DNA of 64,000 nt from DAISJI01 sp964559835 (GCA_964559835.1 CAZLJE010000017.1:1-64000); one strand, 5' to 3'. Shown: positions 10,632 through 20,288, counted from the stretch's first letter. Translations and numbers: made by a program. Notes: generated from the letters alone by a model not told the origin.

Positions 10632-11627
10632 ATGAAAGGCGCAGGTACGTTTCGCCTTTTTGTCGCGACTACTCTGGTTGTCGCTGTCTTTTATTCGACG
10701 TGTGCTGCTAATGACGTCATGGTCACTCTGGCGGCTGGCGGCATTGTTCCTCTCAAATCCACTGCGGTGCGCATAATCTCAGAAAACCTTGTGGTAACAC
10801 CCGCGCGCGTTGAGATCGTCTACCAGTTTGCGAATGATTCTGATCACGATATTACAAGTGAGGTTGGATTTCCCCTCCCGGAACTGAACGGCACGGACGT
10901 GGCGGTCAGGCCGATCAGATTTTCATCAAAAGACCCCACCAATTACATTGATTTTGCAGTGACTTCCGGAGGTACGCGACTTTCGCCAACCGCGCAAATC
11001 CAGGTGCTTGCAAATGGTCATGAAATCACAGGTCGCGTGCGCGATCTTGGATTGCCACTTTCGGTGTTGGACAAACGCTTTGATGCCGCGTTTCGAAAAT
11101 TGCCTGCTACTGTTCGCAAGCAGCTGCTCGATCAAGAACTAGTCGTAGACGAACCGTCAGGCGCGTGGCCACGTTGGTCGAATAAGATCTGGTTTCATTG
11201 GAAGCAGAAGTTCCCGGCCCACAAGACGATCGAGTTGCGTCAGAGCTACAAACCAATTGTCGGCGGCTTTTACTGGGTCGCTAACCAACAGCAACCCGAC
11301 GAACTTAAAAATTTCTGTGTCACGCCTGAACAGCGAAAAGACGTAAAGTCGGTCGTACAAAATCGGATGTCCGCTAATGGTTCAGACGCATTAGTTTTCA
11401 CGCAGCAGGTTGAGTACACCCTCACAACAGGAGCAAAGTGGAACGGCCCGATCGGAACTTTTCATCTGCTTGTCGCGACTCCCAAAACGCAAGATGTACT
11501 TTTGAGTTGTTTTCCAGGACTGCACCGGACAGGCCCGAAAACCTTTGAAGTCACGCGACAGTTGTTCACGCCCGGACAGGAATTAAAGCTGCTGATTGTT
11601 TCATCGCAAGATCTGAGCGGCAAGTGA
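10632..11627 (+). CDS. Exported DUF4424-like protein
   Basis: 331 residues with an N-terminal hydrophobic signal (FRLFVATTLVVAVFYSTCAA) that predicts export. The mature start NDVMVTLAAGGIVPLKSTAV and the later YQFANDSDHDITSEVGFPLP resemble DUF4424, a periplasmic beta-rich family of unknown function. It begins 4 bp after lysS and may be cotranscribed. Base use is visibly AT-richer than the flanking genes, which could mean recent transfer or relaxed codon bias. No catalytic motif is recognised. Confidence 0.8.
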   Translation: MKGAGTFRLFVATTLVVAVFYSTCAANDVMVTLAAGGIVPLKSTAVRIISENLVVTPARVEIVYQFANDSDHDITSEVGFPLPELNGTDVAVRPIRFSSKDPTNYIDFAVTSGGTRLSPTAQIQVLANGHEITGRVRDLGLPLSVLDKRFDAAFRKLPATVRKQLLDQELVVDEPSGAWPRWSNKIWFHWKQKFPAHKTIELRQSYKPIVGGFYWVANQQQPDELKNFCVTPEQRKDVKSVVQNRMSANGSDALVFTQQVEYTLTTGAKWNGPIGTFHLLVATPKTQDVLLSCFPGLHRTGPKTFEVTRQLFTPGQELKLLIVSSQDLSGK

Positions 11628-11831
11628 ACGTCGAATGCCATTGAGCCCCGTTGTTCCTCACAAAAATTTCGCGGTTCGTTCCATTTCCGTTCCCTGAACC
11701 TTTTTCCCGTTCGCTGCCACCAGTCCGCCCTTCAACCCCGCTTTTGACGAGCGCTTTTCCTTCGCCTCACACCACCTCGTGCGCTAGGTCACAGACCAGA
11801 CGGACGTGCGCCAGCTAAACCTTTCCCTGAC

Positions 11832-14800
11832 ATGAGCATAAATATCGGCTTGGACATCGGGGCCGTCAGCCTCAAGCTGGCCGCGGTGGGCGCGCCGCAA
11901 GACGCTCCGCTGCTCCACCAACTCGCCGCGCGCAATCCTGACGGCTTCTTCGCCGCCGAGATTCCCTCGTCCAGTTCGCTCGCCGGACGCCCGCTGGTGC
12001 TGTCGCGCTATCGCCGCATCCAGGGCAGCCCGATGCAATCGACGTTTGACCTGCTCAAGGAAGTGTACGAGCACGTGCCCGAAGAGAACGTCGAAGGCAT
12101 CCGCGTCACCGGCTCGGGCAGCGAACTCATCGCCAAGATCCTCGGGATCTATTTCGAGAACGAATTCCGCGCCGTCGCCAAGGGCGTGCGCGAGTTCTAT
12201 CCCGACGTTCGCACCGTGTTCGAGATGGGCGGCGAGACGTCAAAGTACCTCCACCTGGAGCCGGCGGAAAAGTCGAAGTACCTCGGCATCGTGGACTACC
12301 AGTCGTCGGGCGACTGCGCCGCCGGAACCGGGTCGTTCATCGACCAGCAGGCGACGCGTCTTCTTTATAAAGTGGAGGAAGTCGGTCCGGCCGCGTGCGA
12401 GGCGACGTGTGCAGCCCGCGTTGCTGGGCGCTGCTCCGTGTTCGCCAAGTCCGACATGATCCATGCCCAGCAGAAGGGCTACTCGACCGACCAGATCCTG
12501 CGAGGGCTGTGCGACGCCGTCGCGCGCAACTTCAAGTCGGCGATCGTGAAAGGGCGCGAGGTGGTTGCGCCAGTGGCATTCGTCGGCGGCGTGGCGATGA
12601 ATCTTGGCGTGCGCAAGGCGATGCAGGAAGCGTTCGCACTGCCGGACGAGGCCTTCATTGTTCCCGAGCTTTACTGCTGGCTGGGCGCGTTGGGCGCCGC
12701 GATCTTCGAAGCGCACGAGACGCGCAAGAAGTCGTTCAAGAAAATCCACCAGCTCCGCCAGCACACGGGCAAGCAGTCGTTCGCGTGTTCCGATCCGTTA
12801 TCCATGGATAATGTGCTTCTTCTTCGTGATCGAGTCAGAGAGGCTGGGGCTCCGGAAATCAGAAATCAGAAGTCGGAGATCGGAAATGAAGGCGGGGACG
12901 TAGCGAAGATCGAAGCCTATCTCGGCATCGACATCGGCTCGGTCAGCACCAACCTGGTCGTCATCGACACGAATGGGAACCTGCTGCATGAGATCTATCT
13001 GCGCACACAGGGACGCCCGATCGAGGTTGTCGATAAAGGCCTGCGTGAGATCGAAGAAGTCCTGGGCGACCGGCTCAATATCCTCGGCGTCGGAACGACA
13101 GGTTCAGGGCGCGAACTCATCGGCGAACTGGTGGGCGCGGATACTGTCAACGACGAGATCACCGCGCACAAGACCGGCGCCTTCCATGTCTCGAAAACCC
13201 TCAATATGGAAGAGGTCGACACTATCTTCGAGATCGGCGGCCAGGACTCCAAGTTCATCAGCATCCAGCAGGGCGTGGTGGTGGATTTCACCATGAACGA
13301 AGCCTGCGCCGCGGGCACCGGATCGTTCCTCGAAGAGCAGGCGGAAAAGCTCGGCATCTCCATCAAGGGCGAATTCGCGAAGCTGGCGCTCGCGTCGGCC
13401 AAGCCCGCGCGATTGGGCGAGCGTTGCACGGTGTTCATGGAGCGCGACGTCACTTCCCTGCTGCTGAAGGGCGCGGAGGTCGGAGACCTTTGCGCCGGGC
13501 TCGCGTATTCGGTCGCGCTGAATTATCTGAACCGCGTTGTCCGCGGACGCAAGATCGGCAACTGCATCTTCTTCCAGGGCGGCACCGCCTACAACGACTC
13601 GGTCGCCGCCGCGTTCTCGCAGATCCTGGGCAAGCGCATCATCGTCCCGCCGCACAACGGGGTCATCGGCGCGATCGGGATGGCGCTGATCGCGCAAGAA
13701 GTCATCCATGAGCGCGGCGGGGCCAGTAAATTCCGCGGCTACCATCTCGACCAGGTCGATTTCAAGACGCGTGAGTTCGTCTGCAAGGCGTGTTCGAATT
13801 TCTGCGACATCAAGGAATTCAACATCGAGGGCCAGCGCACGTACTGGGGCGACAAGTGCTCCGATAAATTTCGCAAGCGCGCCCGGACCGACCGCCGGCC
13901 CGTCATCGACGACCTGGTGGAGTATCGCGACCGCGTGCTGGAAGCAGCGCTGCGGCCGCCCGCCGGCAATCGTCCGAAGGTCGGCATCCCGCGCACGATG
14001 TTTTTCTACGACCGCTTCCCCTTCTGGTGTGCGTACATGCAGGAGCTGGGATTCGATGTCGTCACCTCGCCGCGCACCGATCCGACGATTGCCGCGGCGG
14101 GCGACGAACTCGCCATCGCGCAACCGTGTTTTCCGGTGAAGGTCGCGCACGGACACGTGCAAAAGCTGCTCGAGATGGGCGCCGATTACGTACTCGTCCC
14201 CAACGCGATGAACGAGCAGACGCCCGACGCTAAACAGGAGTCGCACCTGTGCCCCTGGAACCAGACGCTTCCTTACGTCGTGCGCGCCGTGCCGCAAATC
14301 GAAGGCGACAAACTGCTCCTGCCGACGGTCAACTTCCGCTATGGCATGAAGCACCTGGAGAAGGAACTGCGCGACTGGTCGAAGAAGCGGCTGAAGATCT
14401 CGCGACGCGTGAGCGACCGCGCCGTGACAGCAGCCTACACCGCCCAGGGTGCGTTCAACGAGGCGCTGCGTGAAGCCGGAGCGAGCGCACTGCTCGAAGT
14501 GCTCATGTCCGGCGAGCCGGCCCTCGTGCTCGTAGGGCGCTCCTACAATCTCTACGACCGCAGCATCAATTGCGATATCCCTCGCAAGCTGCGAGCGCAA
14601 TACGGGGCGAATGTCATTCCCATGGACTTCCTCGAACTCGACAGCGAGGACATCAGCCCGATCAATCCGAACATGTACTGGAATTCCGGGCGCAAGATCC
14701 TCGCGGCCGCGACTATCACGCGCCGTTACAAGAACCTGCACCTGGTATACGTGACGAATTTCAAGTGCGGCCCCGATTCCTACATCAAGTCGTTCCTGAA

Positions 14801-14936
14801 CGACGCTTGCGGCAAGCCCGGCCTGGTGCTCCAGTTCGACGGGCACTCGAACGATGCCGGCTTCATTACCCGGTGCGAAGCCTATCTCGACAGCAAGGGG
14901 TTTCTGCGATGCTCGCCGTCCGCCACCACCATGTAA
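11832..14936 (+). CDS. Two-domain 2-hydroxyacyl-CoA dehydratase activase (BcrAD/BadFG) with DUF2229
   Basis: 1034 residues. Two tandem ASKHA ATPase/activase domains occupy about 1-300 (NIGLDIGAVSLKLAAV) and 358-620 (YLGIDIGSVSTNLVVID). Each has the CAAGTGSF motif and a second Cys (GRCSVF, ERCTVF) that in the family binds the [4Fe-4S] cluster shared in the dimer. A CKACSNFC cysteine cluster follows near 650, then a DUF2229 domain (about 710-1030, KVGIPRTMFFYDRFPFW). Known activases drive electrons into 2-hydroxyacyl-CoA dehydratases; no dehydratase gene is nearby, so the substrate is unknown. The linker between activase domains contains an in-frame heptamer repeat. The next gene overlaps by 28 bp. 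Confidence 0.9.
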   Translation: MSINIGLDIGAVSLKLAAVGAPQDAPLLHQLAARNPDGFFAAEIPSSSSLAGRPLVLSRYRRIQGSPMQSTFDLLKEVYEHVPEENVEGIRVTGSGSELIAKILGIYFENEFRAVAKGVREFYPDVRTVFEMGGETSKYLHLEPAEKSKYLGIVDYQSSGDCAAGTGSFIDQQATRLLYKVEEVGPAACEATCAARVAGRCSVFAKSDMIHAQQKGYSTDQILRGLCDAVARNFKSAIVKGREVVAPVAFVGGVAMNLGVRKAMQEAFALPDEAFIVPELYCWLGALGAAIFEAHETRKKSFKKIHQLRQHTGKQSFACSDPLSMDNVLLLRDRVREAGAPEIRNQKSEIGNEGGDVAKIEAYLGIDIGSVSTNLVVIDTNGNLLHEIYLRTQGRPIEVVDKGLREIEEVLGDRLNILGVGTTGSGRELIGELVGADTVNDEITAHKTGAFHVSKTLNMEEVDTIFEIGGQDSKFISIQQGVVVDFTMNEACAAGTGSFLEEQAEKLGISIKGEFAKLALASAKPARLGERCTVFMERDVTSLLLKGAEVGDLCAGLAYSVALNYLNRVVRGRKIGNCIFFQGGTAYNDSVAAAFSQILGKRIIVPPHNGVIGAIGMALIAQEVIHERGGASKFRGYHLDQVDFKTREFVCKACSNFCDIKEFNIEGQRTYWGDKCSDKFRKRARTDRRPVIDDLVEYRDRVLEAALRPPAGNRPKVGIPRTMFFYDRFPFWCAYMQELGFDVVTSPRTDPTIAAAGDELAIAQPCFPVKVAHGHVQKLLEMGADYVLVPNAMNEQTPDAKQESHLCPWNQTLPYVVRAVPQIEGDKLLLPTVNFRYGMKHLEKELRDWSKKRLKISRRVSDRAVTAAYTAQGAFNEALREAGASALLEVLMSGEPALVLVGRSYNLYDRSINCDIPRKLRAQYGANVIPMDFLELDSEDISPINPNMYWNSGRKILAAATITRRYKNLHLVYVTNFKCGPDSYIKSFLNDACGKPGLVLQFDGHSNDAGFITRCEAYLDSKGFLRCSPSATTM
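12854..12888 (+). repeat. Five heptamers inside the activase gene
   Basis: Consecutive units GGAAATC, AGAAATC, AGAAGTC, GGAGATC, GGAAATG lie in the interdomain linker of the activase gene. They encode PEIRNQKSEIGNE. The reading frame stays open through all five units. The 7-bp period matches the intergenic repeats of this window. Confidence 0.8.
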
Positions 14937-16219
14937 GCCGCAAGATCGGCGCCGATCACCCGCTCGCGGGCAAGAAGGTTTACATCCCCGCGATGGCGCA
15001 AGGCAGCGTCGACGCCTTCGCCAGCGTGTTTCGCTGGCTCGGCATCGAAGCGTATCCGACCCCGCCCTCCAACGAGCGCACCCGCGAGCTGGGCGCGAAG
15101 TTCACCGCGGGCGACGAATGTTATCCGGCGAAAGTCACGGTCGGCGATTTCCTGCGGATCATGGAAGAGCCCGGCTTCGACGCGCAGAACACCGTCTTTT
15201 TCATGGCGACCGCGGACGGCCCCTGCCGCTTCGGCCAATACGCGCCGTACCTCGGCAAAATCCTGCGCGATGCCGGTTACCCGAATGTCCAGGTGCTCGC
15301 GCCGACGAGTCGCGATGGCTACACGGGGATGGGCGACGTGGCACGACCGTTCATGCGCGCTGCGTGGCGCGCGCTAGTTTCGGCGGACTTGCTTCGCAAG
15401 GCGCTTTTGAAAACGCGTCCGTATGAAGTGCATCCCGGGGACGCCGACCGCTGCTTTGACGAATGCTTGAAGGATCTGTGCGAGACCATCGAGGAAAGCT
15501 GCGCCGAACCCAAGTGCCAGCTTGAGGCCATCGTCGCCAGCCTGAAGCGCGCGCGTGAGCGTTTTCGCCGGGTGCCCGCGAGTTACGACCGCAACGTCCC
15601 GCTCATCGGTGTGGTCGGGGAGATTTTTTGCCGGCTGAACAATTTCTCCAACGATGACCTCGTCCGCAAGCTCGAGTCCTACGAAGCCGAGGGCTGGCTT
15701 AGCGACATTATGGAGTGGATCGGGTACACGAATTCCGAGCAGGTGCGCCGATTGAAGCTCGTCGGCCGCGGCATTTCGCTGGAGATGGGCGCGACGTTGA
15801 TTCGCGACCACATCCAGCACGAGGACGAGCACGCCATGTGCGCGCCCTTCGAAGACGACATGGTGGGGTACGAGGAGCCGCCGATCCAGGAGGTGCTGAA
15901 GCTTGCTGAACCCTATCTTCCCGCGTCGGGTGTCATGGGCGAGATGGTGTTGAGCGTCGGCAAAGCCGCGTACCTCGCGCAACAGGGCGCCGACGGCATC
16001 ATCGACATCAGCCCCTTCACCTGCATGAACGGCATCGTCAGCGAGGCTGTGTATCCCAAGCTGAGCAAAGATTTCGGCGGGATTCCCATCCGCAATTTCT
16101 ACTTCGACGGGACGCAATCCGATCTCGACCGCGATCTCGGGATCTACATGGAACTGGCGCGCTCGTATCGCGAGAAGAAGCAGTGGCCGCGGCGGTATCC
16201 GGCATACTTCTCCGCTTAG
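14909..16219 (+). CDS. DUF2229/HgdB-like partner of the activase
   Basis: 436 residues from ATG 14909, preceded by AAGGGG at a good distance. Conserved segments GDECYPAKVTVGDF, DGPCRFGQYAPYLGKIL, GADGIIDISPFTCMNGIVSE and FYFDGTQSD match the C-terminal part of the giant activase-related proteins (about 1400 residues) in other bacteria. Its Cys residues suggest an Fe-S or dehydratase-like fold. Start and upstream stop overlap by 28 bp, so the two proteins are translationally coupled. Together they equal one giant chain, split here into two. Function beyond that is unknown. Confidence 0.88.
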   Translation: MLAVRHHHVSRKIGADHPLAGKKVYIPAMAQGSVDAFASVFRWLGIEAYPTPPSNERTRELGAKFTAGDECYPAKVTVGDFLRIMEEPGFDAQNTVFFMATADGPCRFGQYAPYLGKILRDAGYPNVQVLAPTSRDGYTGMGDVARPFMRAAWRALVSADLLRKALLKTRPYEVHPGDADRCFDECLKDLCETIEESCAEPKCQLEAIVASLKRARERFRRVPASYDRNVPLIGVVGEIFCRLNNFSNDDLVRKLESYEAEGWLSDIMEWIGYTNSEQVRRLKLVGRGISLEMGATLIRDHIQHEDEHAMCAPFEDDMVGYEEPPIQEVLKLAEPYLPASGVMGEMVLSVGKAAYLAQQGADGIIDISPFTCMNGIVSEAVYPKLSKDFGGIPIRNFYFDGTQSDLDRDLGIYMELARSYREKKQWPRRYPAYFSA

Positions 16220-16220
16220 T

Positions 16221-18956
16221 TCATTTCTTCGTCAGGTCCGCCGTCCAGTTCGTGACCAGGTGCAACGTGGTGGGGGACTGGTCGTTGTCGGCGACATTCA
16301 CGAGGAAGCGCTTCCCGTCGGGAGCGGCATCGAAGTCGATGCCCACCGGGGAGACATTCGCGGTGAACATCTTCTGCGGAGTCGAGATGACCAGCTCATC
16401 GCCGTTCTCCTTGACGGAGCACACGAAGTAATCGGTGCCTCCCTGCGTGGAGTAATACAGTTCTTTTCCATCGTTACGCCACGTCACCGTATTCACTCCC
16501 TGCGTCGAGACCTGCCATTTGCCGTCGCCTTTCGGAAACGGCGCGACATAGATCTCCGGCTGCCCCGATTCAGTGGACGCGTACGCGATCCATTTCCCAT
16601 TCGGAGAGATACGGAAATTGAGGATGTTCGATTGCGGCGACGGGGCGGGAACAACGACGAAAGGCTGACCTCCACCGACGGGCGCGGCGTAGATCGACGC
16701 TCCTGTGGGCCCTGGGACCACTGTGTACACGATGTACTTGCCATCCGGCGACCACGAAGGGAACGTCGCCGAGGCGTTGGGCACTTTGACCAGCGGCTTC
16801 TCGGGTCCGCTGCCGTTAGCAGCCTTTTCATAGACAACGCCGAGCTGTCCATTCGCCGTTTGGGTGAACTGATACGCGACGTACTTCCCGTCGGGCGACC
16901 AGGATGGTTGTAACTTGGCACCCGCTGTACCCGTGTTCTGGAAGAATGTAAGGCGGGTCTGTATGCCGCGTTCGGTATCGAACACCCAGATCTCCCGATT
17001 GGGATCGCCGTAACTTACTGCGACGCGTTTCCCATCGGGGGAGATCGCGGGGTCCATATACGCAGCGTGCGATCCAACGACGCCAATATCCTTTCCGTTG
17101 CGGTCTTTCCACACAAGCTGCGAACCGCTCGCTTCCGCTGACCCGGTCTGGTACACCAGGCGTCCGTTCTGTGAGGCGGTGAAGAGGATCCGCCACACGC
17201 CGGAATCGGCACGCACTTTATTTACCAGCGGTCGTGGCTCGCCCGACAACTTGCCCGTGGATGGATCAAATGGTTGCGCCACCAGGGACGTGCCGGCGTG
17301 ATACAGGAGATGGCCGGAAGCGTATTCTCCGCCTCCATCAGTCGCCACGACGAGTTTGTTTTCCTTCCCGTCCAGCGAGGCGAAGTAAATGCCGTTCTGA
17401 TCGGAACTGCCGCCGCTGTGGCTGGTCGCCAGGTAGAGGAAGTGTTTTCCGTCCGGAAGAGCAAACGGCCAACGGTGCGTGGAATGCTTGTTGCTGTCGA
17501 GTTTGGTTGCCGGTTCGGTGTTTCCGCCTGACGCGTTCACTTTCAATAGCGCGGTTTGAAAATCGGGAGAAAAGACGATCGTGTCGCCCTTCAGCCACGT
17601 GCCGCCACGTGAATTTGGCGCCGGCGCCACTGTCGTTAACGGGCCGCCGCTCACCGAGATGCGGTTCAGCTTGCCAGGGGTGAAGAACCCAATCGACATC
17701 CCGTCCGGAGACCAAAAGGGAGCGAACGCGCCCTCCGTACCATCGAGTCGTTGCGCCTCGAAGCTGTCCAGCGGTCGCACCCACAGCACTCTCGGACCAT
17801 TCGCCGCGTGCGCTGCAAAGACCAATTTCTTACCGTCTGGCGAGATCACCGGTGCTCCGGCAAAATCGCCGATCGTATCCAGCGTTGTCTTGTCCGGCGG
17901 CTCGATGATCGCCCGAACAGGTTCGGCGTACGCCGTTGCATTTGCTATCCAGTAGCCGACGCCCAAGCCCGCGAGAACAAAGACGAGAAACGCGACTGCC
18001 ATCATCCACCACGGCCGGCCCGCTGCGCTGGTCGTTGTAACCACTGCCTTCGCCGTGCTGGATGAAGTCGTAGCCCACCGCAGTTGCAATGCGACGTCGC
18101 GCGCCGTCTGGAAACGTTCCTCCGGATCTTTCGCCAGGCAGGTGCGAACCACAAAGTCGACGGCAGGAGGCGTCAGCGGCTGCACCGACGAGATCGGCTC
18201 CGGCTCCTTGTCGAGGATCGCCGCCAGGACGCTAACCTGCGACTTTCCCTCGAACGCCCGCCGCCCCGTGACCATTTCGTACAGCAGGCAGCCGAAGCTG
18301 AAGATGTCGCTGCGCGCATCTGCCTCGGCGCCTTGCAGGACTTCCGGCGCCATGTACTGGAAAGTGCCGACGATCGTACCCTTTTGCGTAAGCGGCGATG
18401 CTGGTGACGTGAGTGCGGCAACACTCATGGTCGGAGTGTTCGGCGTAACGTGGCTTGCGGCTGCGCCAATCGCGAGTGCCGGCTTCGCCAAACCGAAGTC
18501 CATGAGCTTCGCGCCGGACTTGGTCAGCATGACGTTGCCCGGCTTCAAGTCGCGATGGACAATGCCCTGCCGGTGCGCGCGGTCGAGCGCTTCGCCGACT
18601 TCGATTGCGACCTTCAGCACCTCGTCGATTTTCAGCGGACCTCGGGCAAGCCGCACGGCCAGCGTTTCGCCTTCCAGATACTCCATGACGAGGAAGTCGA
18701 CGCCGTCCTGCGAACCGACGTCAAAGAGCGTGCAGATATGCGGATGCTGAAGCGAACTGATGGCCTTCGCCTCTCGCTCGAAGCGCTGTTTCAGGTCAGG
18801 ATTGTCGGATAAATGGGAAGGCAGGATCTTGATTGCGACCGTGCGCTCCAGCCGCGTGTCACGCGCACGATAGACTTCGCCCATGCCGCTGGCGCCGAGC
18901 GGCGCGACGATTTCATACGGGCCGAGTCGATTTCCTGCGGAAAGCCCCATCCCCAT
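16221..18956 (-). CDS. Membrane Ser/Thr protein kinase with TolB-like beta-propeller
   Basis: 911 residues. Kinase domain about 12-290: glycine loop GASGMGEV, catalytic Lys43 (VAIKIL), HRDLKPGN with Asp136, DFG at 153-155 and APE near 203-205. One membrane helix lies at about 315-335 (MMAVAFLVFVLAGLGVGYW). The extracytoplasmic half carries repeated PD40/TolB-type blades (SPDGKKLVF, SPDGKRVAV, WSPDGKYVAYQ). The Gly loop has Ala in the first position of GxGxxG. This architecture is abundant in Acidobacteriota. The gene is tail to tail with the activase partner, with 1 bp between. The propeller's ligand is unknown. Confidence 0.95.
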   Translation of the reverse strand: MGMGLSAGNRLGPYEIVAPLGASGMGEVYRARDTRLERTVAIKILPSHLSDNPDLKQRFEREAKAISSLQHPHICTLFDVGSQDGVDFLVMEYLEGETLAVRLARGPLKIDEVLKVAIEVGEALDRAHRQGIVHRDLKPGNVMLTKSGAKLMDFGLAKPALAIGAAASHVTPNTPTMSVAALTSPASPLTQKGTIVGTFQYMAPEVLQGAEADARSDIFSFGCLLYEMVTGRRAFEGKSQVSVLAAILDKEPEPISSVQPLTPPAVDFVVRTCLAKDPEERFQTARDVALQLRWATTSSSTAKAVVTTTSAAGRPWWMMAVAFLVFVLAGLGVGYWIANATAYAEPVRAIIEPPDKTTLDTIGDFAGAPVISPDGKKLVFAAHAANGPRVLWVRPLDSFEAQRLDGTEGAFAPFWSPDGMSIGFFTPGKLNRISVSGGPLTTVAPAPNSRGGTWLKGDTIVFSPDFQTALLKVNASGGNTEPATKLDSNKHSTHRWPFALPDGKHFLYLATSHSGGSSDQNGIYFASLDGKENKLVVATDGGGEYASGHLLYHAGTSLVAQPFDPSTGKLSGEPRPLVNKVRADSGVWRILFTASQNGRLVYQTGSAEASGSQLVWKDRNGKDIGVVGSHAAYMDPAISPDGKRVAVSYGDPNREIWVFDTERGIQTRLTFFQNTGTAGAKLQPSWSPDGKYVAYQFTQTANGQLGVVYEKAANGSGPEKPLVKVPNASATFPSWSPDGKYIVYTVVPGPTGASIYAAPVGGGQPFVVVPAPSPQSNILNFRISPNGKWIAYASTESGQPEIYVAPFPKGDGKWQVSTQGVNTVTWRNDGKELYYSTQGGTDYFVCSVKENGDELVISTPQKMFTANVSPVGIDFDAAPDGKRFLVNVADNDQSPTTLHLVTNWTADLTKK

Positions 18957-18967
18957 CCTCTATCTGT

Positions 18968-18991
18968 GGACGAATCATACTGCATTCGTCC
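18968..18991. promoter_or_regulatory. Inverted repeat just upstream of the kinase gene
   Basis: GGACGAAT (18968-18975), 8-nt spacer, ATTCGTCC (18984-18991): a perfect 8-bp dyad starting 12 bp upstream of the kinase start codon. On the minus strand a TATGAT hexamer lies within it. The dyad could be an operator over a promoter or a hairpin in the 5' leader. Confidence 0.4.
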
Positions 18992-19070
18992 GACGGTGGG
19001 GGCGATTTCAGGCTTGGGCGCGCGGGCCTTGACCCTTTGGATTACGTATGCGCCGACTGCGATTTCTCCA

Positions 19071-20288
19071 CTACACCGCCTGCCCCGCCGCCATAGCCGA
19101 CGCCCATGCCCACTGGAAGTTGTACCCGCCCAGCCATCCGGTGACGTCCACCACTTCGCCGATGAAATAAAGTCCCGGCACCTTCTTGCTTTCCATCGTC
19201 TTTGCCGACAGCTCGTCCGTATCTACACCACCCGCGGTCACCTCGGCCTTATCAAATCCTTCCGTTCCAGAAGGCGCAATCGTCCACTCATGGATCTCGC
19301 GCTCGAACTGCTCCAGTGCGGCATTCGTCCACCGAGTTGGGGCATGCAATTCGAGCCAGCGGTCGGCCAGCCGGTTTGGCAGCACCGATCGCAGCGCCGT
19401 TTTCAATGCGGCGATATCGCGGTGCGCCGGCGATTCCCGCATCGTGCGCGTGACGTCGTTCGCAGGCACGAGATCGATCGTGATTGCCTCGGCCGGTCTC
19501 CAATACGACGAAACTTGCAAGATCGCAGGCCCGCTCAGGCCTCGATGCGTGACCAACATTTTTTCGCGAAACTCGGCCCCACCCGCGCGCGCCACAACCT
19601 CGGCCGACACGCCCGCCAGATCGCAGTACTTCTTCCTGTCCGGTTCATTCAGCACCAGCGGCACCAAGCCGGGCCATGGCTCCACAATCTGCAATCCGAA
19701 CTGCCGCGCAATGTCGTACCCGAAGCCGGTCGCCCCGATCTTCGGGATAGACAAGCCACCGGTCGCGACCACCAGAGAAGCTGCACCAAATGTGCCCTGA
19801 TGATCCGTCTCGACGGTAAACCGCTCGCTGGAGTCAACTGCCGAAGGCTGATTACTGATTGCTTCTTCTGAGCCCTGAGCCCTAGCGACTGAGCACTTGT
19901 TTACGATTTGCACGCCCGCCGCTTCGCACTCGTTCAGCAGCATGGTCAGGATCTCCTGCGCCGAGCGGTCGCAGAACAACTGCCCCAACGTTTTCTCGTG
20001 ATACGCGATTCCGTGCTTCTCCACGAGCGCGATGAAATCCTGGGGCGTGTACCGCGCCAGTGCCGACTTCGCAAAATGCGGATTGCGCGATAGAAAGTTT
20101 TCAGGCCGGCAGTGGATGTTTGTGAAGTTGCAGCGCCCGCCGCCCGAGATCAGAATCTTCTTGCCCGGCTTCTCGGCGCGCTCCAGCACGACCACGCGTC
20201 GCCCGCGCTTGCCGGCTTCGATGGCGCACATCAGCCCCGCCGCGCCTGCGCCGAGCACGATCACATCGAATTCGCGTCGTTCCAACAT
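19071..20288 (-). CDS. HI0933/BaiN-family flavoprotein (NAD(P)/FAD-dependent oxidoreductase)
   Basis: 405 residues from ATG 20286-20288 (MLERREFDVIVLGAGAAGLM). Shows the FAD-binding GAGAAG, the family signature KILISGGGRCNFTN and VATGGLSIPKIGATGFGYDI, and the C-terminal FIGEVVDVTGWLGGYNFQWA. Family members reduce C=C bonds or remain of unknown function. Residues about 158-176 (QGSEEAISNQPSAVDSSE) come from heptamer repeats and have no counterpart I recognise in the family. It is divergent from the alpha/beta hydrolase, with 55 bp between the starts. Confidence 0.92.
   Translation of the reverse strand: MLERREFDVIVLGAGAAGLMCAIEAGKRGRRVVVLERAEKPGKKILISGGGRCNFTNIHCRPENFLSRNPHFAKSALARYTPQDFIALVEKHGIAYHEKTLGQLFCDRSAQEILTMLLNECEAAGVQIVNKCSVARAQGSEEAISNQPSAVDSSERFTVETDHQGTFGAASLVVATGGLSIPKIGATGFGYDIARQFGLQIVEPWPGLVPLVLNEPDRKKYCDLAGVSAEVVARAGGAEFREKMLVTHRGLSGPAILQVSSYWRPAEAITIDLVPANDVTRTMRESPAHRDIAALKTALRSVLPNRLADRWLELHAPTRWTNAALEQFEREIHEWTIAPSGTEGFDKAEVTAGGVDTDELSAKTMESKKVPGLYFIGEVVDVTGWLGGYNFQWAWASAMAAGQAV
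19841..19896. repeat. Heptamer series inside the HI0933-type gene
   Basis: On the + strand the sequence parses into eight 7-mers: CCGAAGG, CTGATTA, CTGATTG, CTTCTTC, TGAGCCC, TGAGCCC, TAGCGAC, TGAGCAC. Two pairs are near or perfect copies. It lies in a surface-type insertion of the flavoprotein and keeps the frame open. Confidence 0.7.

Noticed and set aside
13104..14846. 580-codon frame on the minus strand opposite the activase
   Set aside because: Arg/Val/His-rich with no conserved domain; antisense to a well-supported protein.
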